The notes below the pieces were generated by a model. It did no database searches. It saw only the letters and a program-made list of their open reading frames with translations, and had not been told where the DNA came from. From the NCBI GenBank assembly GCA_965203685.1, contig OZ241908.1:4154001-4218000 (forward strand): a stretch of DNA of 64,000 nucleotides. The letters are read 5' to 3'. Made by a program: the position numbers and the translations under genes. Below are positions 37,730 through 46,909 of the stretch, one piece after another (position 1 is the first letter of the stretch; the number at the start of each line of letters is the position of its first letter). The stretch comes from VXYL01 sp965203685. Its GTDB lineage: Bacteria > Pseudomonadota > Gammaproteobacteria > Pseudomonadales > Azotimanducaceae.

Positions 37730-39163
37730 TCAGGACGCGGCCCGGCGCTGCTGCAATTGCTCGACGATCGCCCGGTGCCGCTGTCGGTTGATCCGATAAC
37801 GCAGGTAGAACAACAGCGCCAACAGGGAAAAGACCGACGTGGCCGGACCGGCGATCAGGCCGAGATTCCAGACGGTCTCCGGGGGCACCGAACCCCGCGT
37901 CGCGTTTTCGGGAAAATCGATCGCGGACAGCAAGATGCCGCCAAACAACGTGCCGAAGGCCGCGGTGGCCTTGTTGGAGAAAGCTCGAACTGCGTACAGC
38001 ACACCTTCGCGACGGATTCCTGTCTCCAACTCATGCTCGTCCGCCACATCGGCGAGCATGGAGTTCTGGTTAGCGCCGATGATGGGTGCCGAGAGCGCCC
38101 CCACCGTGGACGCCCCAAGGAAGATCCACAGCACCCAGATCGACTCGTTGCTGGGATACCAGGGCACGTCCAATAGCCGCAGCACGATCGGTACGTTCAC
38201 TGCCGTGATCCAACACGCTAGCGGCAACATCACCGCCATCCGCTTGTCCAGCAGGCGGGTCAAGGCCGGCGTGAGCACGAAGGCCACCGGAAACGAGACA
38301 AGACCGACAATCGCCAAGTAGGACAGGTCTTCGGTCGTGAAGCCCCAGAAGTGCACGCCCAAGAACGGCGTGAACGCAGACTCCACGCCACCGACGATGG
38401 ACCCAAGGACGATGGCCACGAACAGCGCGCGGAACGACCGGTTGGTGAGCACGGCGCCCATCTCCTTGAACACCGTGAGCACGCCGAACCGTTCGCGCTC
38501 CTGCGTCTCGCGCAGATTGGGGATCTCCCGCGCGGTCCCCAATACGCACAACACGATCGCGAGCGTCATGACCGCGGCGAAGTGCAGCGACAACAGCGGG
38601 TAACGCCCCGCGTTCAGCAGCCCGGGGTCGAACTCGTCCGTCGTCGGGAAGTAGTAGCGCATGATGAGGCCGTAGGACACGGCCACCGACATCGCCCCGA
38701 TGAACGCCGAGTACGCGAACACCGTGGAGCGCTGGTCGTAGTCGTGCGCCATCTCGGCGCCGAGCGCCAAGTGCGGGATGTTGTAGAACGTATACGACGT
38801 CCTGACGAGGACGCCAAACACCATCAGCCAAAGGAAGTTGCCAAGTTCCGAGAGGCCCTCGGGCGGGTTGAATAGCGCGATGAAAGTCGCGGCCAGCGGT
38901 ACGGACGCGGCGAGCAGCATCGGGTGACGGCGGCCCCAACGGGTACGGATGCGATCCGACCAAGTCCCGATGAGCGGGTCCGTCACGGCGTCGATCATCA
39001 CCGCGATGGCTATGGCGAGCCCTACGAGCGCGGCCTCCACGCCAATGACCTGCTGGTAATAGAAGAGCAGCAGGACGCCCCAGGCCATGTTCTTGAACGC
39101 GCCCGATGCTTCTCCGATGCCAAAGGACAGCATCGTGGCGACGCTCAAACGGCGTCGTGCCAA
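37730..39163 (-). CDS. GPH-family (MelB-like) sugar or solute symporter
   Basis: This 477-residue inner-membrane transporter has 12 predicted helices. The signature AVTDPLIGTWSDRIRTRWGRRHPML is that of the glycoside-pentoside-hexuronide:cation family of the MFS, and YTFYNIPHLALGAEM is also typical. Known members move sugars or related organic solutes with Na+ or H+. The TTG at 39163 is preferred because AGGGG lies eight bases upstream; an ATG at 39133 is the alternative. It is followed by the dioxygenase gene after 43 bases. Confidence 0.87.
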   Translation of the reverse strand: MARRRLSVATMLSFGIGEASGAFKNMAWGVLLLFYYQQVIGVEAALVGLAIAIAVMIDAVTDPLIGTWSDRIRTRWGRRHPMLLAASVPLAATFIALFNPPEGLSELGNFLWLMVFGVLVRTSYTFYNIPHLALGAEMAHDYDQRSTVFAYSAFIGAMSVAVSYGLIMRYYFPTTDEFDPGLLNAGRYPLLSLHFAAVMTLAIVLCVLGTAREIPNLRETQERERFGVLTVFKEMGAVLTNRSFRALFVAIVLGSIVGGVESAFTPFLGVHFWGFTTEDLSYLAIVGLVSFPVAFVLTPALTRLLDKRMAVMLPLACWITAVNVPIVLRLLDVPWYPSNESIWVLWIFLGASTVGALSAPIIGANQNSMLADVADEHELETGIRREGVLYAVRAFSNKATAAFGTLFGGILLSAIDFPENATRGSVPPETVWNLGLIAGPATSVFSLLALLFYLRYRINRQRHRAIVEQLQQRRAAS

Positions 39164-39224
39164 AACAACACCCCTCAAGGATCACGGCGATGAGGCGCTA
39201 CGATACGCGAACGCGTACGGCGTG

Positions 39225-40586
39225 CTAGGGATCGCTGGCGGACGAGCGATGGTGCCGAATCCAGACCAACGCGCCGACCGCAGCCCAGATCAGCACGATG
39301 GCCCACTCGTGTGGCCAAGCCAACCCGGACGGGCTGCCTGGCAAGTAGAGGCACAGCAGTCCGGCCCCGAGGACGATCGCGGCGTAGCCGACGAGGCGCG
39401 GATACCGAACCTCGAACGGGCGCGGCAACTCGGGTTCGCGGTGGCGCAGCACAAGGAAGGCAATCGGCACGAAGATGTACGCCACGACCACGGCGAGGCT
39501 GCCGGTGTTGATCAGCCAGACCAGGATCGTGCGGCCGAAGAGCGGGGATACCAAGGACAGGATGCCGATCAGCAGGATCGCGGCGTAGGGTGTCTTGTAG
39601 CGCGGGTGCAGGCGCGCGAACACCGGCGGCAACGAGCCGGACTCGGCTAGCGCGAAGATCAGCCGGCTGCCACCGATGATGAACGCATTCCAGCTCGTCA
39701 GTATGCCCCCGATGCCGCCGATCAGCAGCAGGTCGCCCGCCCAGGGCTGTTGCCAAAGGCGGGCAGCCGCGTCGGCCGTGGCCATGTTGGCGTCGCCCAG
39801 TTCCGCGTTCGGAATGGCGCTCGCGACTGCGAACGACACCGCGCCGTACCAAAGCACGGCCAGTCCCACCGAGAAGACCAGCAACACGCCGATCCGCCGC
39901 GCCGGAAGGTCGACTTCCTCGGCCGACTGCGGCAGCACGTCAAAGCCGACCAGCATCGCCGGCACCATGATGAGTACGGTCAATACGCCGATCGCTGGCT
40001 CGGCGAAGAACGGGCGTGCGGTTTCCATGCCGCCGCTCGTCGCCGCCCCCGCGATCAGGAACACGCCCGCCGCGACGATCATCCCGGTCACGATGTTCTG
40101 CACGACCGCCGCCGTCCGGATGCCGACGTAATTCACTACGGTCATGACGATGGCACCCACCCAGCCGACGACCACGAAGCCGATGTCCACCGGGGCATCC
40201 ACGACCGTCCACAGCGTCCCGACACGGATCGCCGGAACGAGGTACTCGACGGCCGTCGGCAGGGCGACGGACTCGAAGACGCACACCGTGACGTAGGCCA
40301 TGAGCAGCGCCCATGTGCACACGAACGACCAGCCGGGTCCGAGGGCGTGGAGCGTGTAGACGTGCTCGCCGCCGGCCTTGGGCATGGCGGACGCGAGTTC
40401 CGCGTAGGTGAACGCGATGCAGCCTATTGCAAGTCCGCCCGCCGCGAACGCCACGAGCGTACCGACGCTGCCGGCGTTGGCGACCCAGACCCCGGTCATC
40501 AGGACCCAGCTCCAGCCGATCATCGCGCCGAACGACAGCGTCAGCACGGCGCGGGCCTTGAGCACGCGTGCGAACCGCTCAGCCAT
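39225..40586 (-). CDS. APC-family amino acid permease
   Basis: This 453-residue inner-membrane transporter has about 12 helices. Family marks include SFGAMIGWSWVLMTG at the first helix, AELASAMPKAGGEHVYTLHALG (helix 2-3), and GGILTSWNAFIIGGSRLIFALAESG-type segments in helix 8. The substrate is probably an amino acid or amine, but cannot be named. The ATG at 40586 overlaps the stop of the upstream DUF3750 gene by eight bases, so the two are co-translated. The GPH symporter gene follows 61 bases downstream. Confidence 0.88.
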   Translation of the reverse strand: MAERFARVLKARAVLTLSFGAMIGWSWVLMTGVWVANAGSVGTLVAFAAGGLAIGCIAFTYAELASAMPKAGGEHVYTLHALGPGWSFVCTWALLMAYVTVCVFESVALPTAVEYLVPAIRVGTLWTVVDAPVDIGFVVVGWVGAIVMTVVNYVGIRTAAVVQNIVTGMIVAAGVFLIAGAATSGGMETARPFFAEPAIGVLTVLIMVPAMLVGFDVLPQSAEEVDLPARRIGVLLVFSVGLAVLWYGAVSFAVASAIPNAELGDANMATADAAARLWQQPWAGDLLLIGGIGGILTSWNAFIIGGSRLIFALAESGSLPPVFARLHPRYKTPYAAILLIGILSLVSPLFGRTILVWLINTGSLAVVVAYIFVPIAFLVLRHREPELPRPFEVRYPRLVGYAAIVLGAGLLCLYLPGSPSGLAWPHEWAIVLIWAAVGALVWIRHHRSSASDP

Positions 40587-41319
40587 CCACGGTCCTCTGC
40601 GGCAAGGCGCCAAGGCCAGGCAGCTTGACACCGAACGGGTTGGCGCCGATTCCCGCCGACAACCCGAGCAGGTTCACCTCGAGCCCTTCCCGCGGCGAGG
40701 CGATGATGCCCGCGAGCCCCAGAACCGAGAGCTGCACGCCGTGACCGCTCGGCGGCTTCGCGAGCCAGGCGCTATCCGCCAGGTAGTCCTTGCCGATTGC
40801 CGTCGGCGGAAGCTGCAAACCCAGCTCCGGCACGCGGCGGCCGACGTAAGCCGTGAAGGTGTTGCTGTTGGGTCCGGGCCAGGTCCGGTATTCGCGGGTG
40901 TAGGGGTATTCGTCGATGGCAGCCTCAATGCGGTCGATCAGCCCGTCAACGCCGTCACCGCGCCGGTCGAGCAGCAGCAGCGGACGGTTGGAGAACCACT
41001 GGTCGTCCGGGGAGCCATTCCGTTGCGCGAGGGCGGATCCGGTTCGGTAGAGTCGCCAGCCGATCACCTCGTGGCGACGGTAGCGGTCTTCACCGGCACG
41101 TTTGGTCGCAATCCACGTATGCACGGCGACGCTGCCGCGCAGCCCCCACGTCCGCGCCGCATAGACCTGCACCACCGCCTCCGGCGTGTCGGCCGGCGAC
41201 GGCGCTAACCCGGTCGCACTGTGATCCGCTGCGCCCCAGTGCGGGCGCTCCGCAGCAAGCCTGAGCGCAAAAGCAACCACGGCAGGCAGGACGAAAACGG
41301 CGAGAAGCACCCAGGCCAT
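40579..41319 (-). CDS. DUF3750 family protein
   Basis: This is a 246-residue protein of unknown function. An N-terminal membrane helix (MAWVLLAVFVLPAVVAFALR) is followed by the DUF3750 pattern EAVVQVYAARTWGLRGSVAVHTWIATKRAG, RRHEVIGWRL and FTAYVGRRVPELGLQLPPTAIGKDYL. The ATG at 41319 is chosen because the membrane helix starts there and because upstream codons would overlap a divergent gene. It overlaps the following permease gene by eight bases. Membrane-anchored, with the main domain probably periplasmic. Confidence 0.82.
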   Translation of the reverse strand: MAWVLLAVFVLPAVVAFALRLAAERPHWGAADHSATGLAPSPADTPEAVVQVYAARTWGLRGSVAVHTWIATKRAGEDRYRRHEVIGWRLYRTGSALAQRNGSPDDQWFSNRPLLLLDRRGDGVDGLIDRIEAAIDEYPYTREYRTWPGPNSNTFTAYVGRRVPELGLQLPPTAIGKDYLADSAWLAKPPSGHGVQLSVLGLAGIIASPREGLEVNLLGLSAGIGANPFGVKLPGLGALPQRTVDG

Positions 41320-41377
41320 GATCCTGACCGGACGCTTGGCTTTAGTTGGCAGGCGAAGGGTTAGAATCCGCCACCGC

Positions 41378-41641
41378 ATGCCCCAACGGTTCGACATCCC
41401 CCACCGCCACAGAGCCTTCAGCATCGTCATCGCCGACGACGACGGGCTTGAGCTTTGGCTCGACGGCTGCTTGCGCAAGCGCCGCGACCCGTCGCCGCGG
41501 GATCCGCTTTACGTGTGGACAAACGTGGAACTCGACTGGGAAGAGCACCACTACGTCGAGGCGCGGTACTTTCGCAACACTCGTCAACTGCAGGTGACAA
41601 TCAACGGAGCGCCGATCCTCGAGCAGTCGCTGGCACGTTAG
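41378..41641 (+). CDS. conserved-looking small protein of unknown function
   Basis: This is an 87-residue protein with no signal or membrane segment. The sequence has a plausible folded-domain composition (AFSIVIADDDGLELWLDG, YVWTNVELDWEEHHYVEARYF, LQVTINGAP), and a beta-sandwich or ubiquitin-like fold is possible. I do not recognise the family. It diverges from DUF3750 with 58 bases between starts, and its last 41 bases overlap the 3' end of the opposite RND gene. Confidence 0.6.
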   Translation: MPQRFDIPHRHRAFSIVIADDDGLELWLDGCLRKRRDPSPRDPLYVWTNVELDWEEHHYVEARYFRNTRQLQVTINGAPILEQSLAR

Positions 41642-44600
41642 CCGGCGCCGCGTGGCTCGCGCGTCCGGTCACCATCTCCCGCAGATTCGCCTGAATCGCG
41701 TAAAGGCTCGGGATCAGTATCAACGTAATCCCGGTCGCGAACAGGATGCCGAACGCCAGCGACACGGCCATCGGGATCACCATCTGCGCGTGCATGGACC
41801 TCTCCAGCACGATCGGGATCAGGCCGCAGAACGTGGTCAGCGAGGTCAGGAGAATCGGCCGGAAACGGACCATGCCCGCCTCGACAGCCGCAGCAATCGT
41901 CGGCACGCCTTCCGATACACGGCGGTTGATGTAGTGCACGAGGATCAAGCTGTCGTTGACCACAACGCCCGCGAGCGCAAAGAAACCGAGCAGCGAAATG
42001 GCGTTCATGGCGATGCCCACGATCCAATGCCCAATCACCGCCCCGATCAGGCCGAACGGGATCACCGTCATGATCATCAGCGGCTGCAGGTAGGACTTGA
42101 GCGGGATGGCCATTAGCACGTAGATGCCCACGAGGGCATAGAGAAAGCCCATGATCATCTCGTTGACGGACGACGTCTGCTCGCGCATAGCCGCGCCCTG
42201 GCCGAATTCGACATCCGGATATCGCGTGGCCATTTCCGGGATGACGGTTTGGTAGACGGCGCCCATGACCGCGCCCGGCTCGACCAAAGCCAAGTTGGCG
42301 CTTGAGGAAACGGTGACCGTGCGCTTGCCGTTGATGCGTCGTATTGCGTTGTAGCCCCGCTCGAGCTCGTAGTCGGCAACCGCGTTGAACGGCAATTCGC
42401 GCCCGTCCGGCAGACGAATCCACATGTTCTCCAGGTTGCCGATCGAGACGCGTTCGCTGCGCGGATAGCGCACCATCACACGGACCTCGGAGTCGCCGCG
42501 CTGGATGCGCTGCGCCTCGGCACCGTAGAACGCCTGCCGGACCTGACCTGCGAGGTCGGCCAGGGTGACGCCGAGGGCCTCGGCCTCGGGGCGAATCTTG
42601 AGCTTGACCTCCTCGGGGCCGACGTTCGCCGAACTCTCGATCTCGTAGAGCCCGTCGTACTGGCGCAGGTGATCGACCAACTCGTCGGCCGCGGCTTCGA
42701 CTTGGCTGTAGTTGCGACCGGAGAGTCGGAACGAAATCGGTGCGCCGCTGCTCATGCGCATGCTGGAGGAGAACCGGAGTTCCTCCGTGCCCGCAATGTC
42801 GCCGATCTTCGCACGCCAGAGGTTTTCCACCTCCTTGGGATTGACGTCGCGTTGCTCGCCCGGGGCCAGCGCAACCTGGAAACGCGCCTGGCTGCCGCCC
42901 TGGATGTAGCCGAAAAGGTGTTGGACCACGTCGTAGTCCAGGTCGTACTTGGCCTTGAGCTCCTCGTTGACCTCGCGCAGCGAAGAGTCCATCTGCTCCA
43001 CGATACCTTTGATCAGCGACTCGGGTGCTCCCTCCTGGATCTGCACATTCGCCGATAGGAAGTCAGCCTGCATCTCGGGGAAGTAGACCACCCGCACCCA
43101 TCCGCCGAGAACCAGTCCGAGCATAAGGATCGCGATCGCCACGAAGGTCGCGACCGTCGTCCACCGGTATTCGATGGCACGCTTCAAGAGCGGGTTGTAG
43201 ACGTGGGCGATGAACCACATCAGCTTCGTGCCCGCCCAGTCGGCGAAGCCCCGCTTAGAGCCATGCGCCGAGCGCATGATGGCGAGGTGCGACGGCAGGA
43301 TGAGCTTGCTTTCGACGAGCGAGAAGGCAAGACACAGGATGACCACCCAGGCGATCGCGCCGGCGAAAGCCGACGTGCGTCCCGTCTGGAACAGCATGGG
43401 CAGGAAGGCCATGATCGTCGTCAACACACCGAAAGTCGCCGGTACTGCCACGCGTTGCGCGCCGCGCACGATGTTCGCGAGCGAGTAGCCCTTGCGCTCG
43501 GTTTCGGCGTACGAACTCTCCGCAATGATGATCGCGTCGTCGACCACCACGCCTAGGACGAGAATGAACGCGAACAGGCTCATGATGTTGATGGTCACGT
43601 CGACAAGCGGCAGCGGCATCATCATGAACGCGCCCAGGAACGCGACGGCCATGCCGAGGATCACCCAGAGGGCGATCTTCAAGTGCAGAAAGACGCCGAG
43701 GATCACGAGGACCAGGATGGCTCCTAGTCCCATGTTCTTCAGCATCATGGTGAGACGGCCTTCGAGCAGCACGGACATGTCCGCCCAGACGGTCATCTGC
43801 GCTTCGCGCGGCAGCGTCGCGTTGCGCTGCTCGACGTAGGCCCGCACGGCGGCACTGACGTCGATGGGGTTCTCCTCCTCCGTCGCCATGACGTTGATGC
43901 CGAAGGAGCGCTTGCCGTCGAAAAACGAGTAGCTCTCCGTTTCGGCGAAGCTATCGCGGATCGTCGCCACGTCGCCGAGGTGGATGCGCGTGCCGTCGGG
44001 CCGCGTCAGCAGCACGATGTCTTTGAACTCCTGGCCGGTGTATGCCTGCCCCGTAGCCCGCAACCGGATGTCGCCAGCGGCCGAACGGATGGCACCGCCC
44101 GGCATATCCAACGACCATCGGCGGATCACCTGGGCCACGCCGTCGAGCGTCAAGCCGTACTGCCGCAGTGCGCTCTCCGAGATCTCGACCGAAATCTCGA
44201 ACGGCCGCGTGCCCATGACTTCCGCCGACGAGACATCCGGCAGAGCCACGACTTCCTCGCGAACCGTGTCGGCGAGCTCCTTCATGGTGGCTTCGTCGAG
44301 GTCGCCGGCGAGCTGGATGTTGACGACGCCTTGCATGAACCGAAACTCCGAGATCATCGGGCGCTCGGTCTCGTTCGGGAACGTCGAGATGCCGTCGATG
44401 GCGAGCTTCAATTCGTCGGTCATTTCCGAGACCTCGAAGCCTTCCTTCAGCTCGACCCGCACCGATCCCATGCCTTCGCCCGCGGTCGACGAGATCTCGT
44501 GAATCCCCTCGATGGACTCGATGGCCTCCTCGATGCGCAGGATGACGGCCTTCTCGACCTCCTCCGGCGCCGCGCCGAGATAGGGCACCTGGATCTGGAT

Positions 44601-44771
44601 CACGTTGCTCTGGAACTCGGGGAACGTCTCTTTCTTGAGGACGAACACGCCGACGAGGCCGCCGAGGATGATGGCGAACATCATCAGGTTCGCCGCGACG
44701 TGATTCTTGGCGAACCAGCCGATCAGGCCGTGGACTTCGTCCTCTGGCGAGGCTGCCGCCTGGTCACTCAT
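41601..44771 (-). CDS. RND efflux permease (AcrB/MexF superfamily)
   Basis: This 1056-residue inner-membrane pump exports drugs, metals or lipids using the proton gradient. It has 12 helices and two large periplasmic loops. The helix-4 motif VLGVVVDDAIIIAE supplies the proton-relay acids. NVIQIQVPYLGAAPEEVEKAVI, FFDGKRSFGINVM and the second-half GFFALAGVVVNDSLILVHYI are typical. It overlaps the adaptor gene by eight bases, and the pair forms one transcript. No outer-membrane channel gene is nearby, so a housekeeping TolC-type channel is presumably shared. Substrate unknown; it resembles the less-studied HAE family rather than AcrB itself. Confidence 0.95.
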   Translation of the reverse strand: MSDQAAASPEDEVHGLIGWFAKNHVAANLMMFAIILGGLVGVFVLKKETFPEFQSNVIQIQVPYLGAAPEEVEKAVILRIEEAIESIEGIHEISSTAGEGMGSVRVELKEGFEVSEMTDELKLAIDGISTFPNETERPMISEFRFMQGVVNIQLAGDLDEATMKELADTVREEVVALPDVSSAEVMGTRPFEISVEISESALRQYGLTLDGVAQVIRRWSLDMPGGAIRSAAGDIRLRATGQAYTGQEFKDIVLLTRPDGTRIHLGDVATIRDSFAETESYSFFDGKRSFGINVMATEEENPIDVSAAVRAYVEQRNATLPREAQMTVWADMSVLLEGRLTMMLKNMGLGAILVLVILGVFLHLKIALWVILGMAVAFLGAFMMMPLPLVDVTINIMSLFAFILVLGVVVDDAIIIAESSYAETERKGYSLANIVRGAQRVAVPATFGVLTTIMAFLPMLFQTGRTSAFAGAIAWVVILCLAFSLVESKLILPSHLAIMRSAHGSKRGFADWAGTKLMWFIAHVYNPLLKRAIEYRWTTVATFVAIAILMLGLVLGGWVRVVYFPEMQADFLSANVQIQEGAPESLIKGIVEQMDSSLREVNEELKAKYDLDYDVVQHLFGYIQGGSQARFQVALAPGEQRDVNPKEVENLWRAKIGDIAGTEELRFSSSMRMSSGAPISFRLSGRNYSQVEAAADELVDHLRQYDGLYEIESSANVGPEEVKLKIRPEAEALGVTLADLAGQVRQAFYGAEAQRIQRGDSEVRVMVRYPRSERVSIGNLENMWIRLPDGRELPFNAVADYELERGYNAIRRINGKRTVTVSSSANLALVEPGAVMGAVYQTVIPEMATRYPDVEFGQGAAMREQTSSVNEMIMGFLYALVGIYVLMAIPLKSYLQPLMIMTVIPFGLIGAVIGHWIVGIAMNAISLLGFFALAGVVVNDSLILVHYINRRVSEGVPTIAAAVEAGMVRFRPILLTSLTTFCGLIPIVLERSMHAQMVIPMAVSLAFGILFATGITLILIPSLYAIQANLREMVTGRASHAAPANVPATARGSALR

Positions 44772-45921
44772 TGACGCGGACCAGCATCCCGGGCAGTGGC
44801 TGTTCCGGCGGCGTCACGGTGTAGCGTTCCCCGTCGGAGAGGCCGGTCATGATGTAGGAGGACTGCTCGTCCGCGCGGACGATCTCGAGGAGCCGCGGCT
44901 GTATGGTCATATCGTCGCCCACCATCCACAGGGTCTCGCCTCGCTGTAGAGAGTGCCGCGGGATGACGAAGAGACTGCCGCCCTCGCGACCTTCGATCTC
45001 CGCGGTGACGAAGGTGCCAATCCGCAAGGGCTCGCCACCTTCGCCGTCGCCGTGGCCGTAGGGGTCGTCGACCTGCGCCACCACGTGCAGGACTCGGCTC
45101 TCGGCGTCGAAAACGCCCTCGGAACGTACGATGCGGCCATGCCACGTCCGCCGAACGCCGCCGATGTCGGCGCTGAGTTCGACAGGGAGGAACCGCTCGC
45201 TGTCCGGGCCCGGCAGTTCGAGGTACTGCAAGTCCACTTGCGGCAAGGGCAAGCGAACCTCGGCGTAGTCGGTTGCGAAGGTCTCGGCAAGTTGGGCGCC
45301 CACGTTGACGTACTGGCCGACATCGGCGCGCTTCTCGCGCACCATGCCGTCGTACGGCGCGCGGATGATGGTGCGATCAAGATCCTCCGTCGCCTTTTCC
45401 AAGTCCGCCTCAGCGAACTCCAAGGCCGCCACCGCTTCGGCCAGTTGCGGCTTTCGCAGCGTTAGATCCGATGCGGGACGTTCCGACGCGTTGAGTTCGC
45501 GCAACCGCTGCCAATCCTGGTACGCGTAGCCAGCGAGCGCATGTTCCGTGGCAACCTTCGTGCGCGCCTTGGCCACTTCCGAACGGGCCCGCTTGAAGGC
45601 CGTCTGGTAATGGCGGGGATCGATCCGCACGAGCACGTCGCCTTCGTTGAAGAATCCGCCGCTCACGAAAGCTGGCGAGACCTCGGCAATCTGCCCCGAG
45701 ACCTCGCTCACCAGGGTGGTGCGCGTCCGTGGCGTGACGACCCCCTGCGAGCGCACGGTGAAGGTCACCGGCTCGCGTTGCGCCACGGCAACTTCGACGA
45801 GCAAGGTGGGCGGTGGCGGCGCCACCCTTTCCACCTCCGGCCGGGCGGCGATGATCTGCCACGACACCAACACGGCGCCCGCGATGATGGCGATGGGCAG
45901 GACGATTTTGAGCCAGCGCAT
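44764..45921 (-). CDS. RND periplasmic adaptor (membrane fusion protein)
   Basis: This 385-residue adaptor links the RND permease to an outer-membrane channel. It begins with a membrane anchor (MRWLKIVLPIAIIAGAVLV). A lipoyl-like half (VVTPRTRTTLVSEVSGQIAEV and TIIRAPYDGMVREKRADVGQYVNVG) brackets a coiled-coil hairpin of about 100 residues, and a beta-barrel domain and C-terminal region follow. I use the ATG at 45921 as start because it precedes the anchor. Its stop overlaps the permease start (ATGAGTGA). Confidence 0.92.
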   Translation of the reverse strand: MRWLKIVLPIAIIAGAVLVSWQIIAARPEVERVAPPPPTLLVEVAVAQREPVTFTVRSQGVVTPRTRTTLVSEVSGQIAEVSPAFVSGGFFNEGDVLVRIDPRHYQTAFKRARSEVAKARTKVATEHALAGYAYQDWQRLRELNASERPASDLTLRKPQLAEAVAALEFAEADLEKATEDLDRTIIRAPYDGMVREKRADVGQYVNVGAQLAETFATDYAEVRLPLPQVDLQYLELPGPDSERFLPVELSADIGGVRRTWHGRIVRSEGVFDAESRVLHVVAQVDDPYGHGDGEGGEPLRIGTFVTAEIEGREGGSLFVIPRHSLQRGETLWMVGDDMTIQPRLLEIVRADEQSSYIMTGLSDGERYTVTPPEQPLPGMLVRVNE

Positions 45922-46030
45922 GGGTTTGGTATCGGCAGCGTTGCCTGCTTGCTGAGCGAGTGCTACGAAAGGTAACGTTGACGGCCCACAGTAGCGTACC
46001 CGCGCAAGAAATGGAAACACTTTTTTCGCC

Positions 46031-46810
46031 GTGCTGACCGGGACGGCTGCCGATTCGGATCACTACGCGCTGGCAAGCGCCGCTTACCGGCGGGACGGCT
46101 ACGTCGTGCTCCGCGAATTCGCCTCCGTCGAGCAGTGTGACCTCCTGGCGAACCTAGCCCGGCGCGATCTCGAGCCGCTCGTCGGACCCGCGGAATTCGA
46201 AGCCGACGTCGGCTATCCCGGCGCACCGCGCTCGCGCGACGACGCCGGTGGGTCCACGCCCAGGCGACTGCTGCACGCCTACTCGCGCGATGCCGCGTTC
46301 CGCCATTTCGCCACGCGAAGCGACCTCCGAGCCGTACTGCAGGGACTACTCGGTGGTGAGGCCTGCCTGTCGCAATGCCACCACAACTGCGTCATGACCA
46401 AGCACCCGGGCTATTCGAGCGCCACGCTCTGGCACCAGGACGTGCGCTACTGGTCGTTCGACCGCCCGGACTTGGTGTCGCTGTGGCTGGCGCTGGGGAC
46501 GGAAACGGCCGCCAACGGTGCGCTGATGGTGATCCCGGGCAGCCACCGCTTGGACCTCGACCGGGGCCGCCTCGACCGCGACCTGTTCCTGCGTCCCGAT
46601 CTCCCCGAGAACCGCGCGCTGATCGAGCAGGCCGTGACGCTAGAACTCGCTACCGGGGACATGCTGCTGTTCTCGAGTCGGTTGTTCCATGCCGCCGGCC
46701 GCAACGACACCGACGACGTGAAGCTGTCCCTGGTGTTCACCTACCACGCCCCCGACAACCGGCCGATTCCCGGCACGCGCTCAGCCCAGTACCCGTCGAT
46801 CGCGCTTTAG
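46031..46810 (+). CDS. phytanoyl-CoA dioxygenase family protein
   Basis: This 259-residue Fe(II)/2-oxoglutarate dioxygenase-like protein has the metal motif HQD (ATLWHQDVRYWS), a distal histidine in LLFSSRLFHAAGRN, and the family segment GALMVIPGSHRLD. The only start supported by position is a GTG at 46031. It is divergent from the RND adaptor with about 110 bases between starts, so a shared control region is likely. It is only distantly similar to the dioxygenase at 36772-37686. Substrate unknown. Confidence 0.87.
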   Translation: MLTGTAADSDHYALASAAYRRDGYVVLREFASVEQCDLLANLARRDLEPLVGPAEFEADVGYPGAPRSRDDAGGSTPRRLLHAYSRDAAFRHFATRSDLRAVLQGLLGGEACLSQCHHNCVMTKHPGYSSATLWHQDVRYWSFDRPDLVSLWLALGTETAANGALMVIPGSHRLDLDRGRLDRDLFLRPDLPENRALIEQAVTLELATGDMLLFSSRLFHAAGRNDTDDVKLSLVFTYHAPDNRPIPGTRSAQYPSIAL

Positions 46811-46821
46811 TCGGTAGCTCC

Positions 46822-46860
46822 CGCGACCAAAGTGGTCACCGTACATTCCACTTGGTCGCG
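46822..46860. terminator. stem-loop between convergent genes
   Basis: CGCGACCAAAGTGG pairs with CCACTTGGTCGCG (13 bp with one bulged A) around a 12-base loop. It lies 12 bases past the dioxygenase stop and before the convergent acyl-CoA dehydrogenase stop. No strong T-run is present. Confidence 0.5.
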
Positions 46861-46909
46861 AAAAGTGGCACGTTGGCCACAGAGTCGGACGACCGATCTG
46901 GGAACGGCC

